DNA of 64,000 bases from Streptomyces litmocidini (lineage in GTDB: Bacteria > Actinomycetota > Actinomycetes > Streptomycetales > Streptomycetaceae), in assembly GCF_014649755.1 (NCBI RefSeq), contig NZ_BMTQ01000004.1, positions 124,001-188,000 on the forward strand. The letters are read 5' to 3'. Shown here piece by piece: positions 1 to 8,029 of the stretch (position 1 is the first letter of the stretch; every line of letters starts with the position of its first letter). The translations under genes and the position numbers were made by a program. The notes below the pieces were generated by a model. It had not been told where the DNA came from. It saw only the letters and a program-made list of their open reading frames with translations, and made no database searches.

Positions 1-392
1 GCTCCGTGCTCTGCGGGGCCGCCGCACCCCGGCTGCCCGCCCGGGTGACCGACCTGGCCGTGGCCGGAAGCCCCGGGATGCGGGTCGGGCGGGCCGCCGA
101 CCTCGACAGCCACGCGCGCGTGTGGGCCATGCGGGACGCCGACGACTGGATAGCGGACGTGCCGCACCTGGAGGTGGGCGGGCTCGGACACGGCGCCGAC
201 CCGGTCGCGCCGGAGTTCGGCGCGAGGCTGCTCTCCGCGCACGGCGCCCTCGGCCACAGCGGCTATTTCGAGCCGGGGACACAGAGCCTCGGCAACTTCG
301 CCGCCATAGGCGTCGGGGCGTACCCGAATCTGGTCTGCGCACCCGCCGACAGCGCTTGCCACGACGGAATATCCGGCACGGAAGGGCTCTGA
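1..392 (+). CDS. alpha/beta hydrolase (DUF1023-like), C-terminal part only
   Basis: The gene is cut by the window edge; the frame is open from base 3 and stops with TGA at 390-392. The visible 129 residues start with SVLCG, which lines up immediately after the nucleophile elbow (CHSYGSVVCG) of the complete hydrolase at 4324-5313. The two proteins stay similar to the end: shared blocks include GSPGMR, the Asp-containing ARVWAM/AKD-DW segment and a GLGHGADP block carrying the probable catalytic His. The substrate is unknown; family members are usually exported esterase-like proteins. This copy has an extra C-terminal tail with two Cys (CAPADSAC) that the other copy lacks. Family assignment is confident, function is not. 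Confidence 0.8.
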   Translation, partial: SVLCGAAAPRLPARVTDLAVAGSPGMRVGRAADLDSHARVWAMRDADDWIADVPHLEVGGLGHGADPVAPEFGARLLSAHGALGHSGYFEPGTQSLGNFAAIGVGAYPNLVCAPADSACHDGISGTEGL

Positions 393-466
393 CGCGCGTA
401 GATCACGCAATTTCAGGACCTTTCACAGGGGCGACGCAAGGGCACACGCCGCTTACGATGAGGCGC

Positions 467-1399
467 ATGGGTGATGTGCTGGCCGGAATTCATGCCGCCT
501 GGGAGCTCGAGAGCGACGCCCTCGTCATCCGCTTCGACCGGGGGATCCGTACGCCGAAGCTCTTCGGGGCGCTGCGCGAGAGACGCGTACCGCACGAGGC
601 GCTGGCGTCGGTGACGCTCACGCCCGGCAAGCGGGGCACCCTCGTGCTGCACGCCGTGCCGAGGCCGGGCGCCGATCCGCTGATGGAGGTGGCCGCGGGG
701 CAGCTCAAGGAGGGCAGCGATCCGTACCGCCTGGTGCTCCCGGCGGAACGCGAGACGCTCGCCGAGCACTACCGGGACGAACTGCGGGCGCTCCTCGCGT
801 CGCACCCGGGGGCCGCGGGGGCCGCCGGGTACGACGCGCTGCAGGACGGGTCCGTCGACGGCGTCGCGCCCGCCGACCGGTTCCTGGTGGCGCCGCCGTC
901 GGGGCCGCAGTCCTTCAAGGGGTACGACGGGAAGGCCGGCTTCGACGGGACCTCGGAGGTCGCCTTCCGCTGGTCCTGGACGGGAGCCTCCTCGGAGAAG
1001 TGGAAGGCCGGCGACCAGGTCTTCTCGGTACGGGACCTCTGCGGGGTCGAATGGCGCTCGCCGGACGGCGTCGACGGGTACCTGCGGCTCGTCCCCCGGG
1101 ACGGCGGGCCCCGGACCGTCCCCGTCCAGCCCGACCAGGACCCGGCGTGCGTCGTCTTCGGCCGCTACGGACCGGTGTACGAGTCCCTCATCTTCGCCGC
1201 GGCGGTCCTCGCCGCGATCCGGGACAAGGACCGCGCCCCCGTGCCCGTCGCGGTCCCCGCCGGGGGGCGGGGAGCGGGGCCCCGGGATCCCGGGGCGGTG
1301 GCTGAAAGGATTCGCCACTTGGGGGAGCTGCATCGGGCGGGGCTGGTCACGGATGCGGAGTTCTCGGCGAAGAAGGCGGAGCTCCTGGCGGAGCTGTGA
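467..1399 (+). CDS. DUF4429 protein with C-terminal SHOCT domain
   Basis: A soluble protein of about 310 residues with no signal peptide or membrane segment. Two successive beta-rich repeats are visible, one opening with IRFDRGIRTPKL and one with FKGYDGKAGFD, which is the usual tandem DUF4429 organisation. The last ~35 residues (RIRHLGELHRAGLVTDAEF onwards) are a SHOCT module, a short helical oligomerisation unit found at the end of many unrelated bacterial proteins. I chose ATG 467 because family members start MGDVLAG; an in-frame ATG at 458 is possible. No biochemical role is known to me. It stands alone between the hydrolase fragment and a repeat-rich spacer. Confidence 0.8.
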   Translation: MGDVLAGIHAAWELESDALVIRFDRGIRTPKLFGALRERRVPHEALASVTLTPGKRGTLVLHAVPRPGADPLMEVAAGQLKEGSDPYRLVLPAERETLAEHYRDELRALLASHPGAAGAAGYDALQDGSVDGVAPADRFLVAPPSGPQSFKGYDGKAGFDGTSEVAFRWSWTGASSEKWKAGDQVFSVRDLCGVEWRSPDGVDGYLRLVPRDGGPRTVPVQPDQDPACVVFGRYGPVYESLIFAAAVLAAIRDKDRAPVPVAVPAGGRGAGPRDPGAVAERIRHLGELHRAGLVTDAEFSAKKAELLAEL

Positions 1400-1556
1400 C
1401 GGGGCGGGGCCGGTCGTCCCGCCCCCGCCGCGCGGGGCCCGCCCTGTTGGGCGGCCGCGCTCCTCGCCGGTGGGGCCCCGCGCCCTGCTGGGCGGCTCCC
1501 TTGCCCCCCCCGCGGGGCCCGCGCCCGCCGGGGCGGCGCCCCTTCCGCCACCCGCC

Positions 1557-1800
1557 CGTGTGGGCAATCGTCCCGCTGGGCGAGGGGGGTCCCCCCTGCT
1601 CGAGCGAAGCCGAGAGCTTGGGGGAGGGTGGGCACACGGGACGGCGCCCTCAGTGGCGCCTCCGCGTTCCGGGCCTGAACCCGCACCCCGTGTGCGCCGT
1701 ACCTGCCGGTGCGGGTCCGGGCGCGGCAGCCTCGGGCGCCGGCAAGGGCGCCGTCCGTTGTGCCCACCCGTTCCGCCCCAGCGGAACGACTGCCCACAAC
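1557..1800 (+). repeat. intergenic composite element, copy 1 (two inverted REP-like palindromes)
   Basis: This element fills the centre of the 587-bp spacer between DUF4429 and the histidine kinase. Its left unit (1557-1638) starts CGTGTGGGCAATCGTCCCGC and ends GGGTGGGCACACG. Its right unit (1757-1800) starts GTTGTGCCCACCCGTTCCGC and ends CGACTGCCCACAAC. The right unit is the reverse complement of the left with a few changes, and each unit is itself an imperfect palindrome. The 118-bp interior carries GCGCCTCCGCGTTCCGGGCC and CAGCCTCGGGCGCCGGCAAG. A second copy is at 44759-44966. The left unit here is interrupted (see 1583-1625). The rest of the spacer (1400-1556, 1801-1986) is GC-rich with more weak copy-to-copy similarity and no gene. 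Confidence 0.8.
1583..1625. repeat. small palindromic repeat nested inside the left REP-like unit
   Basis: Compared with the intact left unit at 44759-44801, four bases (GGAC) are replaced here by 43 bp. The extra segment contains GGGGGGTCCCCCC and then GCTCGAGCGAAGCCGAGAGC, followed by TTGGGGGA. It is an imperfect palindrome with its own hairpin potential (CTCG/CGAG core, CCCCC/GGGGG outer arms). I recall similar strings scattered between genes in other Streptomyces genomes, but this is from memory. The unit left and right of it is otherwise conserved, so a small mobile or slippage-derived repeat appears to sit inside another one. Confidence 0.65.
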
Positions 1801-1986
1801 GGCGGGCACCGCACCGGCAAGCGCAGGCCGCAACGGGGGCGCGGGGGCGGGCGCCGGCCGGCGGGGGCCGCGGCAGCGCGGGGGTGGGCGTCACGTCCGT
1901 GGGCCGTGTCGTACCCCGGTAGCAGGTTCGTCCCAGTCCTCGGTATGACGCCCCGCGGCGGGGGCGCTGCCTACGCTGGGCCCGTC

Positions 1987-3330
1987 ATGGACATCGAATC
2001 GCGCCACCGGCCGCCCACCGCTCCCCCGCCCGTCGCCCGTCGCCCCGGTGGGCGGTGGGCGGTCGCCCGGACGCGGGAGGTGTTCCAGGGGCTCGGGGCC
2101 GCGCTCACCACCCCCACCACACCGGGTGCCCCGCTCCTCGCGGGTGCGCCCGGTCGCTGGGTGCGGCTGCTGCCGTACGTCGTCGCCTTCTCGTTCGTCG
2201 CCGCGCTCCTCCCCTCCACCGTCGTGCTCCTCATCAACGACTACGGCGTCAACGGCGCCCTCGCCGGGGCCGTCGGCACCGCCCAGACGCTGCCGCTGCT
2301 GCTCGCCGTCGCCCGGCCCCTGGAGGCCTGGTGGATCGTCTTCGCCGCCGACGTGCTCGGCGCGCTCGTGCTGCTCGGTGCGGACGGCACGCGCGCGGAG
2401 TACTGGCCGTGGCCCCCGCCGCTGGTCGTCGGCTACTGCGCCCTGATGCTCGCGCTCGGGCTCCGCGAGTCCCGCCGGGCGCTGTTCGGGGTGTGGCTCG
2501 CGACCGGCGTGGCGGGTTACGTCCTGGAGGCCTTCCGGCCCGCCGGGTACACCAGCGTCCACACCCTGCTGCTCGTCCTGAGCGGGGTGCTGCTGCTCCT
2601 CGCCTCGGCCGTCCGCGCCCGCGGCGAGGCCCAGCGGCGGCTCGCCGAGCAGGAGACCATCAACGAGGCCGAGCGGGCCCGCCGCACGCTCCTGGAGGAG
2701 CGGGCCAGGATCGCGCGCGAGCTGCACGACGTCGTCGCCCACCACATGTCCGTGATCACCGTGCAGGCGGACTCGGCCCCGTACCGCATCTCCGGACTCC
2801 CTGACGCGGCCCGCGAGGAGTTCACGTCGATCGCGGCGAGCGCGCGCGAGTCGCTGGCCGAGATGCGCCGGCTGCTCTCCGTCCTGCGCAGTGACGGCGG
2901 CGAGGGCGAGCGGGCGCCGCAGCCGGGCCTCGACCGGGTCCAGCAGCTCGTCGAGGCGACCGTACGGGCGGGGGTCCCGGCCGAGCTGCGCCTCGCCGCC
3001 GACCTCGGGGAGGTGCCGCAGGCGGTGGACCTGTCCGCGTACCGGATCGTGCAGGAGGCCCTCGCGAATGTCGTGCGGCACGCCCCCGGGGCCCCGACCC
3101 GCGTCTCGGTCCGGGCCGAGGACGGATGGCTGACCGTTCTCGTCGTCAACGGGCCCTCCCTGGAGGAGGGTTCCTCCGTCGAGCGGGGCGCCCCCGGCAC
3201 CGGGCACGGGCTCGTCGGCATGCGGGAACGCGTACGGTTGACCGGCGGCTCGCTGGACACCGGGCCGCTGCCGGACGGCGGCTTCCGCGTCGCGGCCAGG
3301 CTTCCCCTGCGTACGAAGGACACCGAGTGA
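1987..3330 (+). CDS. two-component sensor histidine kinase (DesK/NarX-type)
   Basis: A membrane kinase of 447 residues. After a proline-rich cytoplasmic N-terminus come several hydrophobic segments between residues ~58 and ~205 (for example the stretches around VVAFSFVAALLP and LLLVLSGVLLLLAS). A coiled linker follows, then the HisKA_3 dimerisation box RIARELHDVVAHHMS with phospho-acceptor His247. The C-terminal HATPase_c domain has an N-box (YRIVQEALANVVRHA) and a glycine box (GHGLVGMRERV). It phosphorylates the NarL-type regulator encoded just downstream, whose GTG start overlaps this stop codon by the GTGA arrangement. ATG 1987 opens MDIESRH; upstream codons in the same frame belong to the repeat-rich spacer and are not coding. 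The signal is unknown. Confidence 0.93.
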   Translation: MDIESRHRPPTAPPPVARRPGGRWAVARTREVFQGLGAALTTPTTPGAPLLAGAPGRWVRLLPYVVAFSFVAALLPSTVVLLINDYGVNGALAGAVGTAQTLPLLLAVARPLEAWWIVFAADVLGALVLLGADGTRAEYWPWPPPLVVGYCALMLALGLRESRRALFGVWLATGVAGYVLEAFRPAGYTSVHTLLLVLSGVLLLLASAVRARGEAQRRLAEQETINEAERARRTLLEERARIARELHDVVAHHMSVITVQADSAPYRISGLPDAAREEFTSIAASARESLAEMRRLLSVLRSDGGEGERAPQPGLDRVQQLVEATVRAGVPAELRLAADLGEVPQAVDLSAYRIVQEALANVVRHAPGAPTRVSVRAEDGWLTVLVVNGPSLEEGSSVERGAPGTGHGLVGMRERVRLTGGSLDTGPLPDGGFRVAARLPLRTKDTE

Positions 3331-4007
3331 CCATCCGCGTGATCATCGTCGACGACCAGGCCATGGTGCGGGCCGGTTTCGCCGCGCTGCTCGCCGCGCA
3401 GCCCGACATCGACGTGGTCGGCGAGGCGCCGGACGGGCGGCAGGGCGTGGAGGTGGCGCGCTCGACGCACCCGGACGTCGTCCTCATGGACGTCCGGATG
3501 CCGGAGCTGGACGGGCTCGCGGCGGCCCGGGAGATCCTGCACCCGCCGGCCGGGGTCACGCACCGGCCGAAGGTGCTGATGCTGACCACCTTCGACGTCG
3601 ACGACTACGTGTACGAGGCGCTGCGCGCGGGGGCGTCCGGCTTCCTCCTCAAGGACGCGCCGCCGGCGGACCTCATCGCGGCGGTACGGGTGGTGGCGGC
3701 GGGCGAGGCGCTGCTCGCCCCGTCCGTGACCCGGCGCCTCATCGCCGACTTCGCGGCCTCGCGCCCCGCTCCCCGCCGGGACGCCACGGCGCTGCGCCTG
3801 AACGGGCTCACGCCGCGCGAGACGGAGGTCCTGGAACTGATCGCCCGGGGCCTGTCCAACCAGGAGATCGCGGACAGCCTGGTCCTCGCCGAGCAGACGG
3901 TGAAGACCCACATCGGCCGGGTCCTCGCCAAGCTGGACCTGCGCGACCGGGCGCAGGCGGTGGTCTTCGCGTACGAGTCGGGCCTGGTGACCCCCGGCGC
4001 GAGCTGA
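3327..4007 (+). CDS. response regulator, NarL/LuxR family
   Basis: A 226-residue cytoplasmic regulator. The receiver domain (about 1-120) has the acidic pair Asp9-Asp10, the phosphorylation site Asp55 in VVLMDVRMPE and the conserved Lys in LLKDAPP. The C-terminal LuxR-type helix-turn-helix spans about 160-222 (LTPRETEVLELIARGLSNQEIA ending at LDLRDRAQ, written here in two parts). Start is GTG 3327, inside the kinase stop (GTGA overlap), so the pair is translationally coupled. The tandem-repeat spacer follows and then a hydrolase, which could be a target, but the sequence does not show this. Confidence 0.94.
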   Translation: MTIRVIIVDDQAMVRAGFAALLAAQPDIDVVGEAPDGRQGVEVARSTHPDVVLMDVRMPELDGLAAAREILHPPAGVTHRPKVLMLTTFDVDDYVYEALRAGASGFLLKDAPPADLIAAVRVVAAGEALLAPSVTRRLIADFAASRPAPRRDATALRLNGLTPRETEVLELIARGLSNQEIADSLVLAEQTVKTHIGRVLAKLDLRDRAQAVVFAYESGLVTPGAS

Positions 4008-4051
4008 CGCCGAGCCCCCGGGGGGAGCCCCGCCGGCACCGGGATCCCGTG

Positions 4052-4184
4052 GGCCTCCGGGAGCCCCGGCGGCCTCCGGGAGTCCCGTCGGCCTCCGGGA
4101 GTCCTGTCGACCCCGGGGATCCCACCGCCCCCGGAGGAGCCCCGTCGACCCCGGGAGTACCGCCGGCCCCCGGGGGAAATCCCC
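4052..4184. repeat. 19-bp tandem repeat array, about seven degenerate copies
   Basis: Consecutive 19-bp units begin at 4052, 4071, 4090, 4109, 4128, 4147 and 4166. The first three are nearly identical (GGCCTCCGGGAGTCCCGTC type); later ones keep the CCCCGG/GGAG core. A 19-bp period is not a multiple of three, so the array is non-coding, although open frames run through it by chance. It lies in the 316-bp gap between the response regulator and the next hydrolase. The remaining part of the gap (4185-4323) holds GAGGGAGGG just before ATG 4324 as ribosome binding site. Confidence 0.8.
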
Positions 4185-4323
4185 ACCCCCCGACTGGTGT
4201 CGGCCGCTCCTCCACCCCCTACCCGGGTGGCAGAAGGGAGTTGGCTCCCCGGTGTGACGTGTCGCCACCCTCCGTCTTCCTACCTTCCTCTCGCCAACGA
4301 CGAGAACGAGGGAGGGCGGGCCG

Positions 4324-5313
4324 ATGCGCCGCTTCACGAGGACCCTGATCACCGCCGCGGTGGTGACCGGCGTGATCGCCGGGACGGCCGGCTGGGCGTC
4401 CGGGAACAGCCAGGAGGCCGTGACCGGGGCCCCGGCCGGGACCGGGGCCTGGCGGGCCGCGGGGCTGCCGGACCCGGAGCGGATGGGCCCGGCCGAGGTC
4501 GCGCGGTTCTTCGCCGGGCTGGGTCCCGTACGGCGGAGGGAGCTGGCCCGGACGCACCCGACGGTCGTCGGGAACCTCGACGGGGCGCCCCTGGAGCTGC
4601 GGTACGAGGCCAACGCCCTCTCCACGCGCGGGGAGTTCGGCGGGGCGCGGGTCCTGGCCCACGATCCGCGCGGCCGGGGGCAGGTGGTCCTGGTCTACGG
4701 GGATCCGGCACGGGCCGAGCACGTGGCCGTGATCGTGCCCGGCTCCGACGTCGACGCCGGCCACGTGCGGCCGCTCGCGGACATGGCGGCGTCCCTGCGC
4801 CGGGCGACCGGGGGCCGTACGGCGGTCGTCGCCTGGGCCGGGTACACGACGCCCGTCGGGGTCGGCCTGGACGCGGCCACCGGCCGGCTCGCGGAGGCCG
4901 GGGCCGGGCGGCTGGCCCGGTTCACGGACGGGCTCGCCGCCGTGCGGCCCGTCGGCGCGGCCGAGCCGTCCGTGTTCTGCCACAGCTACGGCTCCGTGGT
5001 CTGCGGGCTCGCCGCGCACGAGCTGAAGGCCAAGGACCTGGTGGTCTTCGGCTCGCCCGGGATGCGCGCCGAGAACGTCTCCGGGCTCGGCACCTCCGCC
5101 CGCGTCTGGGCGGCGAAGGATCCCACCGACTGGATCGACCGGGTCCCGAACGTCGAGTTCGCGGGCCTCGGGCACGGCGCCGACCCCACCGACCCGTCCT
5201 TCGGGGCGCGTCCGATCCCGGCCGGGGACGCCGCCGGGCACGGCGGCTACTTCGCGCCCGGCACCGCCTCCCTCCGTGCGTTCGCCGCGATCGCCGAGGG
5301 GGACGTCCGATGA
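4324..5313 (+). CDS. secreted alpha/beta hydrolase (DUF1023-like)
   Basis: A 329-residue protein with an N-terminal signal-like segment (MRRFTRTLITAAVVTGVIAG, then TAGWASG). The DUF1023 alpha/beta-hydrolase fold carries a nucleophile elbow CHSYGS with Ser221; the usual first Gly of GxSxG is Cys219 here. The Asp of the triad is probably in WAAKDPTDW and the His in the GLGHGAD or GHGGYF segment near the C-terminus. It is a paralogue of the truncated gene at the window start. It is followed with an ATGA overlap by a membrane acyltransferase, suggesting a two-gene operon that makes or remodels an extracytoplasmic ester or lipid. The substrate is unknown. Confidence 0.85.
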   Translation: MRRFTRTLITAAVVTGVIAGTAGWASGNSQEAVTGAPAGTGAWRAAGLPDPERMGPAEVARFFAGLGPVRRRELARTHPTVVGNLDGAPLELRYEANALSTRGEFGGARVLAHDPRGRGQVVLVYGDPARAEHVAVIVPGSDVDAGHVRPLADMAASLRRATGGRTAVVAWAGYTTPVGVGLDAATGRLAEAGAGRLARFTDGLAAVRPVGAAEPSVFCHSYGSVVCGLAAHELKAKDLVVFGSPGMRAENVSGLGTSARVWAAKDPTDWIDRVPNVEFAGLGHGADPTDPSFGARPIPAGDAAGHGGYFAPGTASLRAFAAIAEGDVR

Positions 5314-6566
5314 GGGCCCCGGCGACGAAGAACCCGGCCCTGAAGGCCCCGGCGACGAAGACCCCGGCCGTGAAGGCCCTCGTCCGGAAGATCGAGTCGT
5401 CCACGCCCGCCCACCGCGACCGGGCGGTCGACGGACTGCGCGCCCTCGCGCTGCTCGCCGTGCCGACCGGGCACTGGCTGCTCGGCGGTTTCACGCTCTC
5501 CGACGACGGCGCGATCCACAACGCGAGCCCGCTGGGCACCTTCTCCGGTCTGGCGCCCGTCAGCTGGGTCCTGCAGATGCTGGGGATCTTCTTCCTCGTC
5601 GGCGGTTACGCGTCGGTGCTGTCGTACCGGCGGCGGAAGGGCTCCACGCGCGCGTGGCTCGGTGGTCGGCTCGCCCGGCTCGGGCGACCGGTGCTCGGGG
5701 TCACCGCCGTGTGGGCGGCGCTGCTGCCGGTCCTGCACTTCGGTCTCGGGGTGCCCGTGGACACGCTGCGGACGGCGTCCACGCTGGTGATCCAGCCGCT
5801 GTGGTTCGTCGGGGTGTACACGGTGGTCACGGCGCTGACCCCGCTGTGCGTGCGGGCGGCCCGCCGACTCGGAGCGTGGGCCGCGGCGCCGCTGCTCGGC
5901 TCGGTCGCCGTCGTCGACTTCCTGCGGTACGGGCCGTACGCCGACGCCGTGCCGTCCTGGCTGAGCCTGCTGAACGTCCTGCCGGGCTGGATGTTCGCGT
6001 ACCAGCTCGGTGCCTCCTGGGGCGAGGGCCGGGTCACCCGGCGCCACGCGTGGGGGCTGCTGCTCGGCGGCGCCGCGCTCTTCGCCGCCCTGCTGCTCGT
6101 CTTCGGCTACCCGGCGTCGATGGTCGGCGTCCCCGGCGAGGCCCGCACCAACTCGCACCCGCCGTCGCTGCTCGTCCTCGCCCTCGCCGCCGCGCAGAGC
6201 GGTGCGGCGATCCTGCTCCGGGAGCGGATCGGCGCGCTCCTGGGGCGGCCCGCGCTGTGGGCGCCGGTCGTCGTGGTCAACCTGTCCGCGATGACGATCC
6301 TGTGCTGGCACCAGACGGCGATGCTCACCGCCGCGATCCCCGCCTCGTACGCCGGTGGGGTCGCGGGCCTGGTGGGCGCGCCGGACTCGGTGGGCTGGAT
6401 CCTCGCCCGGCTGGCCTGGATGCCGGTCTTCGCCGGTCTGCTGCTTCTGATCGGCCGGTACGCGCGCGTCTTCGAGGCGCCGTGGGCGAAGACCGGTCCG
6501 GCACGCCGCACCCTGGCGGGGCTGCTCGCGGCGGGCTTCGCGGTCTTCGCCCTGGGGCTCGCGTGA
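5310..6566 (+). CDS. acyltransferase 3 family membrane protein
   Basis: A 418-residue polytopic membrane protein with around ten hydrophobic segments. The opening after the N-terminal tail is RDRAVDGLRALALLAVPTGHW, the typical start of acyltransferase-3 proteins, with an Arg/Asp-rich strand leading to a His in the first helix. These enzymes move acyl groups from cytoplasmic acyl-CoA onto exported sugars, lipids or antibiotics. The first ~25 residues contain an Ala/Pro/Lys repeat (APATK and PAVKA units), an odd basic tail. The start overlaps the stop of the hydrolase (ATGA at 5310-5313), so the two are probably co-expressed. The acceptor cannot be read from sequence. Confidence 0.85.
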   Translation: MRAPATKNPALKAPATKTPAVKALVRKIESSTPAHRDRAVDGLRALALLAVPTGHWLLGGFTLSDDGAIHNASPLGTFSGLAPVSWVLQMLGIFFLVGGYASVLSYRRRKGSTRAWLGGRLARLGRPVLGVTAVWAALLPVLHFGLGVPVDTLRTASTLVIQPLWFVGVYTVVTALTPLCVRAARRLGAWAAAPLLGSVAVVDFLRYGPYADAVPSWLSLLNVLPGWMFAYQLGASWGEGRVTRRHAWGLLLGGAALFAALLLVFGYPASMVGVPGEARTNSHPPSLLVLALAAAQSGAAILLRERIGALLGRPALWAPVVVVNLSAMTILCWHQTAMLTAAIPASYAGGVAGLVGAPDSVGWILARLAWMPVFAGLLLLIGRYARVFEAPWAKTGPARRTLAGLLAAGFAVFALGLA

Positions 6567-6580
6567 GGGCGCGGGGAGCC

Positions 6581-7606
6581 TCAGGCCTCCCGGCTGGCCG
6601 CCGTGTGGCTCATGTCCGGGTAGCGGTCGCCCGCCACCAGGCCGGCGATCGGCTCCAGTTCGGCGAGTTCGGCGTCGGTGAGGACGATGCGGGTGGCGGC
6701 CGCGTTCTCCAGGAGGCGGGAGCGCTTGCGGGTGCCGGGGATGGGGACGACGGTGAGGCCGTGCACGGCCGCGCGCTGCTGGACCCAGGCGAGGGCGATC
6801 TGGGCCGGCGTCGCGCCGTGGGCGGCGGCGATCTTCCGGACCGGGTCGAGGAGGGCCGCGTTCCGCTCGGCGTTCTCGCCGGAGAACCGGGGCTGGTGCC
6901 GGCGGAAGTCGTCGCCCGACAGCTCCTTGGAGGCGTCCGCGAACGCACCGGTCAGGAAGCCGCGGCCGAGCGGCGAGTACGGCACGAGGGTGACACCGAG
7001 TTCGGCGGCGGCGCCGACGGCGCTGCGCTCCACGTCCCGGGAGAAGAGCGACCACTCCGACTGGAGGGCGCTGATCGGGTGCACCGCGTGGGCCTCGCGC
7101 AGCTCGGGACCGGTGACCTCGCTCAGCCCCAGGAAGCGGACCTTGCCCTCCTGGACGAGCTCGGCCATGGCGCCGACGGACTCGGCGAAGGGGATCTCCG
7201 GGTCGCGGCGGTGCATGTAGTAGAGGTCGATGGTCTCGATGCCGAGGCGGCGCAGGCTGTCCTCGGCGGCCTTCTTGATGTAGGCGGGGTCGTTGCGGAC
7301 GGCCCGGTAGGACGGGTCGTCGGCGCGGCGCTCTATGGCGAACTTGGTGGCGAGGGTGACCTCGTCGCGGTGGGCGGCGAGGAAGGGGGCGAGGAACTTT
7401 TCGTTGGCGCCGCTGCCGTAGATGTCGGCGGTGTCGATCAGGGTGACGCCGGCTTCCAGGGCCGCGTCGAGGGTGTCGCGGGCGGCGGCCTCGTCGGTGT
7501 CGCCGTAGAACTCGCTGATGCCCATGGCCCCGAAGCCCTGGACTCCGATCTCCGGGCCGTCCTGACCGCCGAGACGTACGGTGTCGATCTTGGTCACGCT
7601 GGTCAT
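6581..7606 (-). CDS. aldo/keto reductase
   Basis: A 341-residue (beta/alpha)8 NADPH-dependent oxidoreductase. Catalytic tetrad residues are visible: Asp in LIDTADIYG, Tyr in the same motif, Lys in LATKFAI and His in YYMHRRDPE. The C-terminal cofactor-binding part includes VVPIPGTRKRSRL. I chose ATG 7606 (MTSVTKID) because GGAGGAA lies 7 bases upstream; a longer frame exists. The stop of the upstream MerR regulator overlaps this start (ATGA), so the two genes are translationally coupled. Members of this group reduce small aldehydes or alpha-keto compounds; the true substrate is not evident. Confidence 0.92.
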   Translation of the reverse strand: MTSVTKIDTVRLGGQDGPEIGVQGFGAMGISEFYGDTDEAAARDTLDAALEAGVTLIDTADIYGSGANEKFLAPFLAAHRDEVTLATKFAIERRADDPSYRAVRNDPAYIKKAAEDSLRRLGIETIDLYYMHRRDPEIPFAESVGAMAELVQEGKVRFLGLSEVTGPELREAHAVHPISALQSEWSLFSRDVERSAVGAAAELGVTLVPYSPLGRGFLTGAFADASKELSGDDFRRHQPRFSGENAERNAALLDPVRKIAAAHGATPAQIALAWVQQRAAVHGLTVVPIPGTRKRSRLLENAAATRIVLTDAELAELEPIAGLVAGDRYPDMSHTAASREA

Positions 7607-8022
7607 GAAGGTGTTCCTCCGCATGCGGTCCCGTAATGGCTGATCTTGATGTCGAGCACGGCGAGCGTGTCCTGGAGTTCGGTGATCCGGGTGAGGACGT
7701 CGCGCCGGGTGGCCTCCAGGAGCTCCCGCCGGTCGTCCCTGGTGTGGTCCCCCTGGCGCACCAGCTCGGCGTACCTGACCATGTCGGCGACCGGCATCCC
7801 GGTCAGCCGCAGCTTGCCGACGAAGGTCAGCCAGCCGAGGTCCTGCTCCGTGAAGCGGCGCTGGCCCGTGTGCGAACGGTCGACCTGCGGCAGCAGTCCG
7901 ATCCGCTCGTACCAGCGCAGGGTGTGCGCGGTGAGCCCGGTCAGGGCGGCCACCTCGCTGATGGTGTAACGGTCCTTCCCCGTAAGCCCGGTCGTGCTCG
8001 CGATGCTCTCGGTCACGCTCAT
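7603..8022 (-). CDS. MerR family transcriptional regulator
   Basis: A 139-residue regulator. The N-terminal winged helix starts YTISEVAALTGLTAHTLRWY and continues to the RRF wing; a dimerisation coiled coil follows and the tail ends ISHYGTACGG with one Cys near the C-terminus. It lacks the metal-binding Cys pattern of metal-sensing members, so an organic or electrophile signal is more likely. It is first in a coupled operon with the aldo/keto reductase. Its own promoter carries a MerR-style 19-bp spacer with a palindrome (8030-8060). ATG 8022 is chosen; a longer in-frame extension would run through the promoter and into the opposite gene. Confidence 0.93.
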   Translation of the reverse strand: MSVTESIASTTGLTGKDRYTISEVAALTGLTAHTLRWYERIGLLPQVDRSHTGQRRFTEQDLGWLTFVGKLRLTGMPVADMVRYAELVRQGDHTRDDRRELLEATRRDVLTRITELQDTLAVLDIKISHYGTACGGTPS

Positions 8023-8029
8023 GGGACCC

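Noticed and set aside
413..1894. Minus-strand frame of ~490 codons opposite DUF4429 and the repeat spacer
   Set aside because: The product is low complexity and antisense to a conserved gene; the part in the spacer follows the palindromic repeat.
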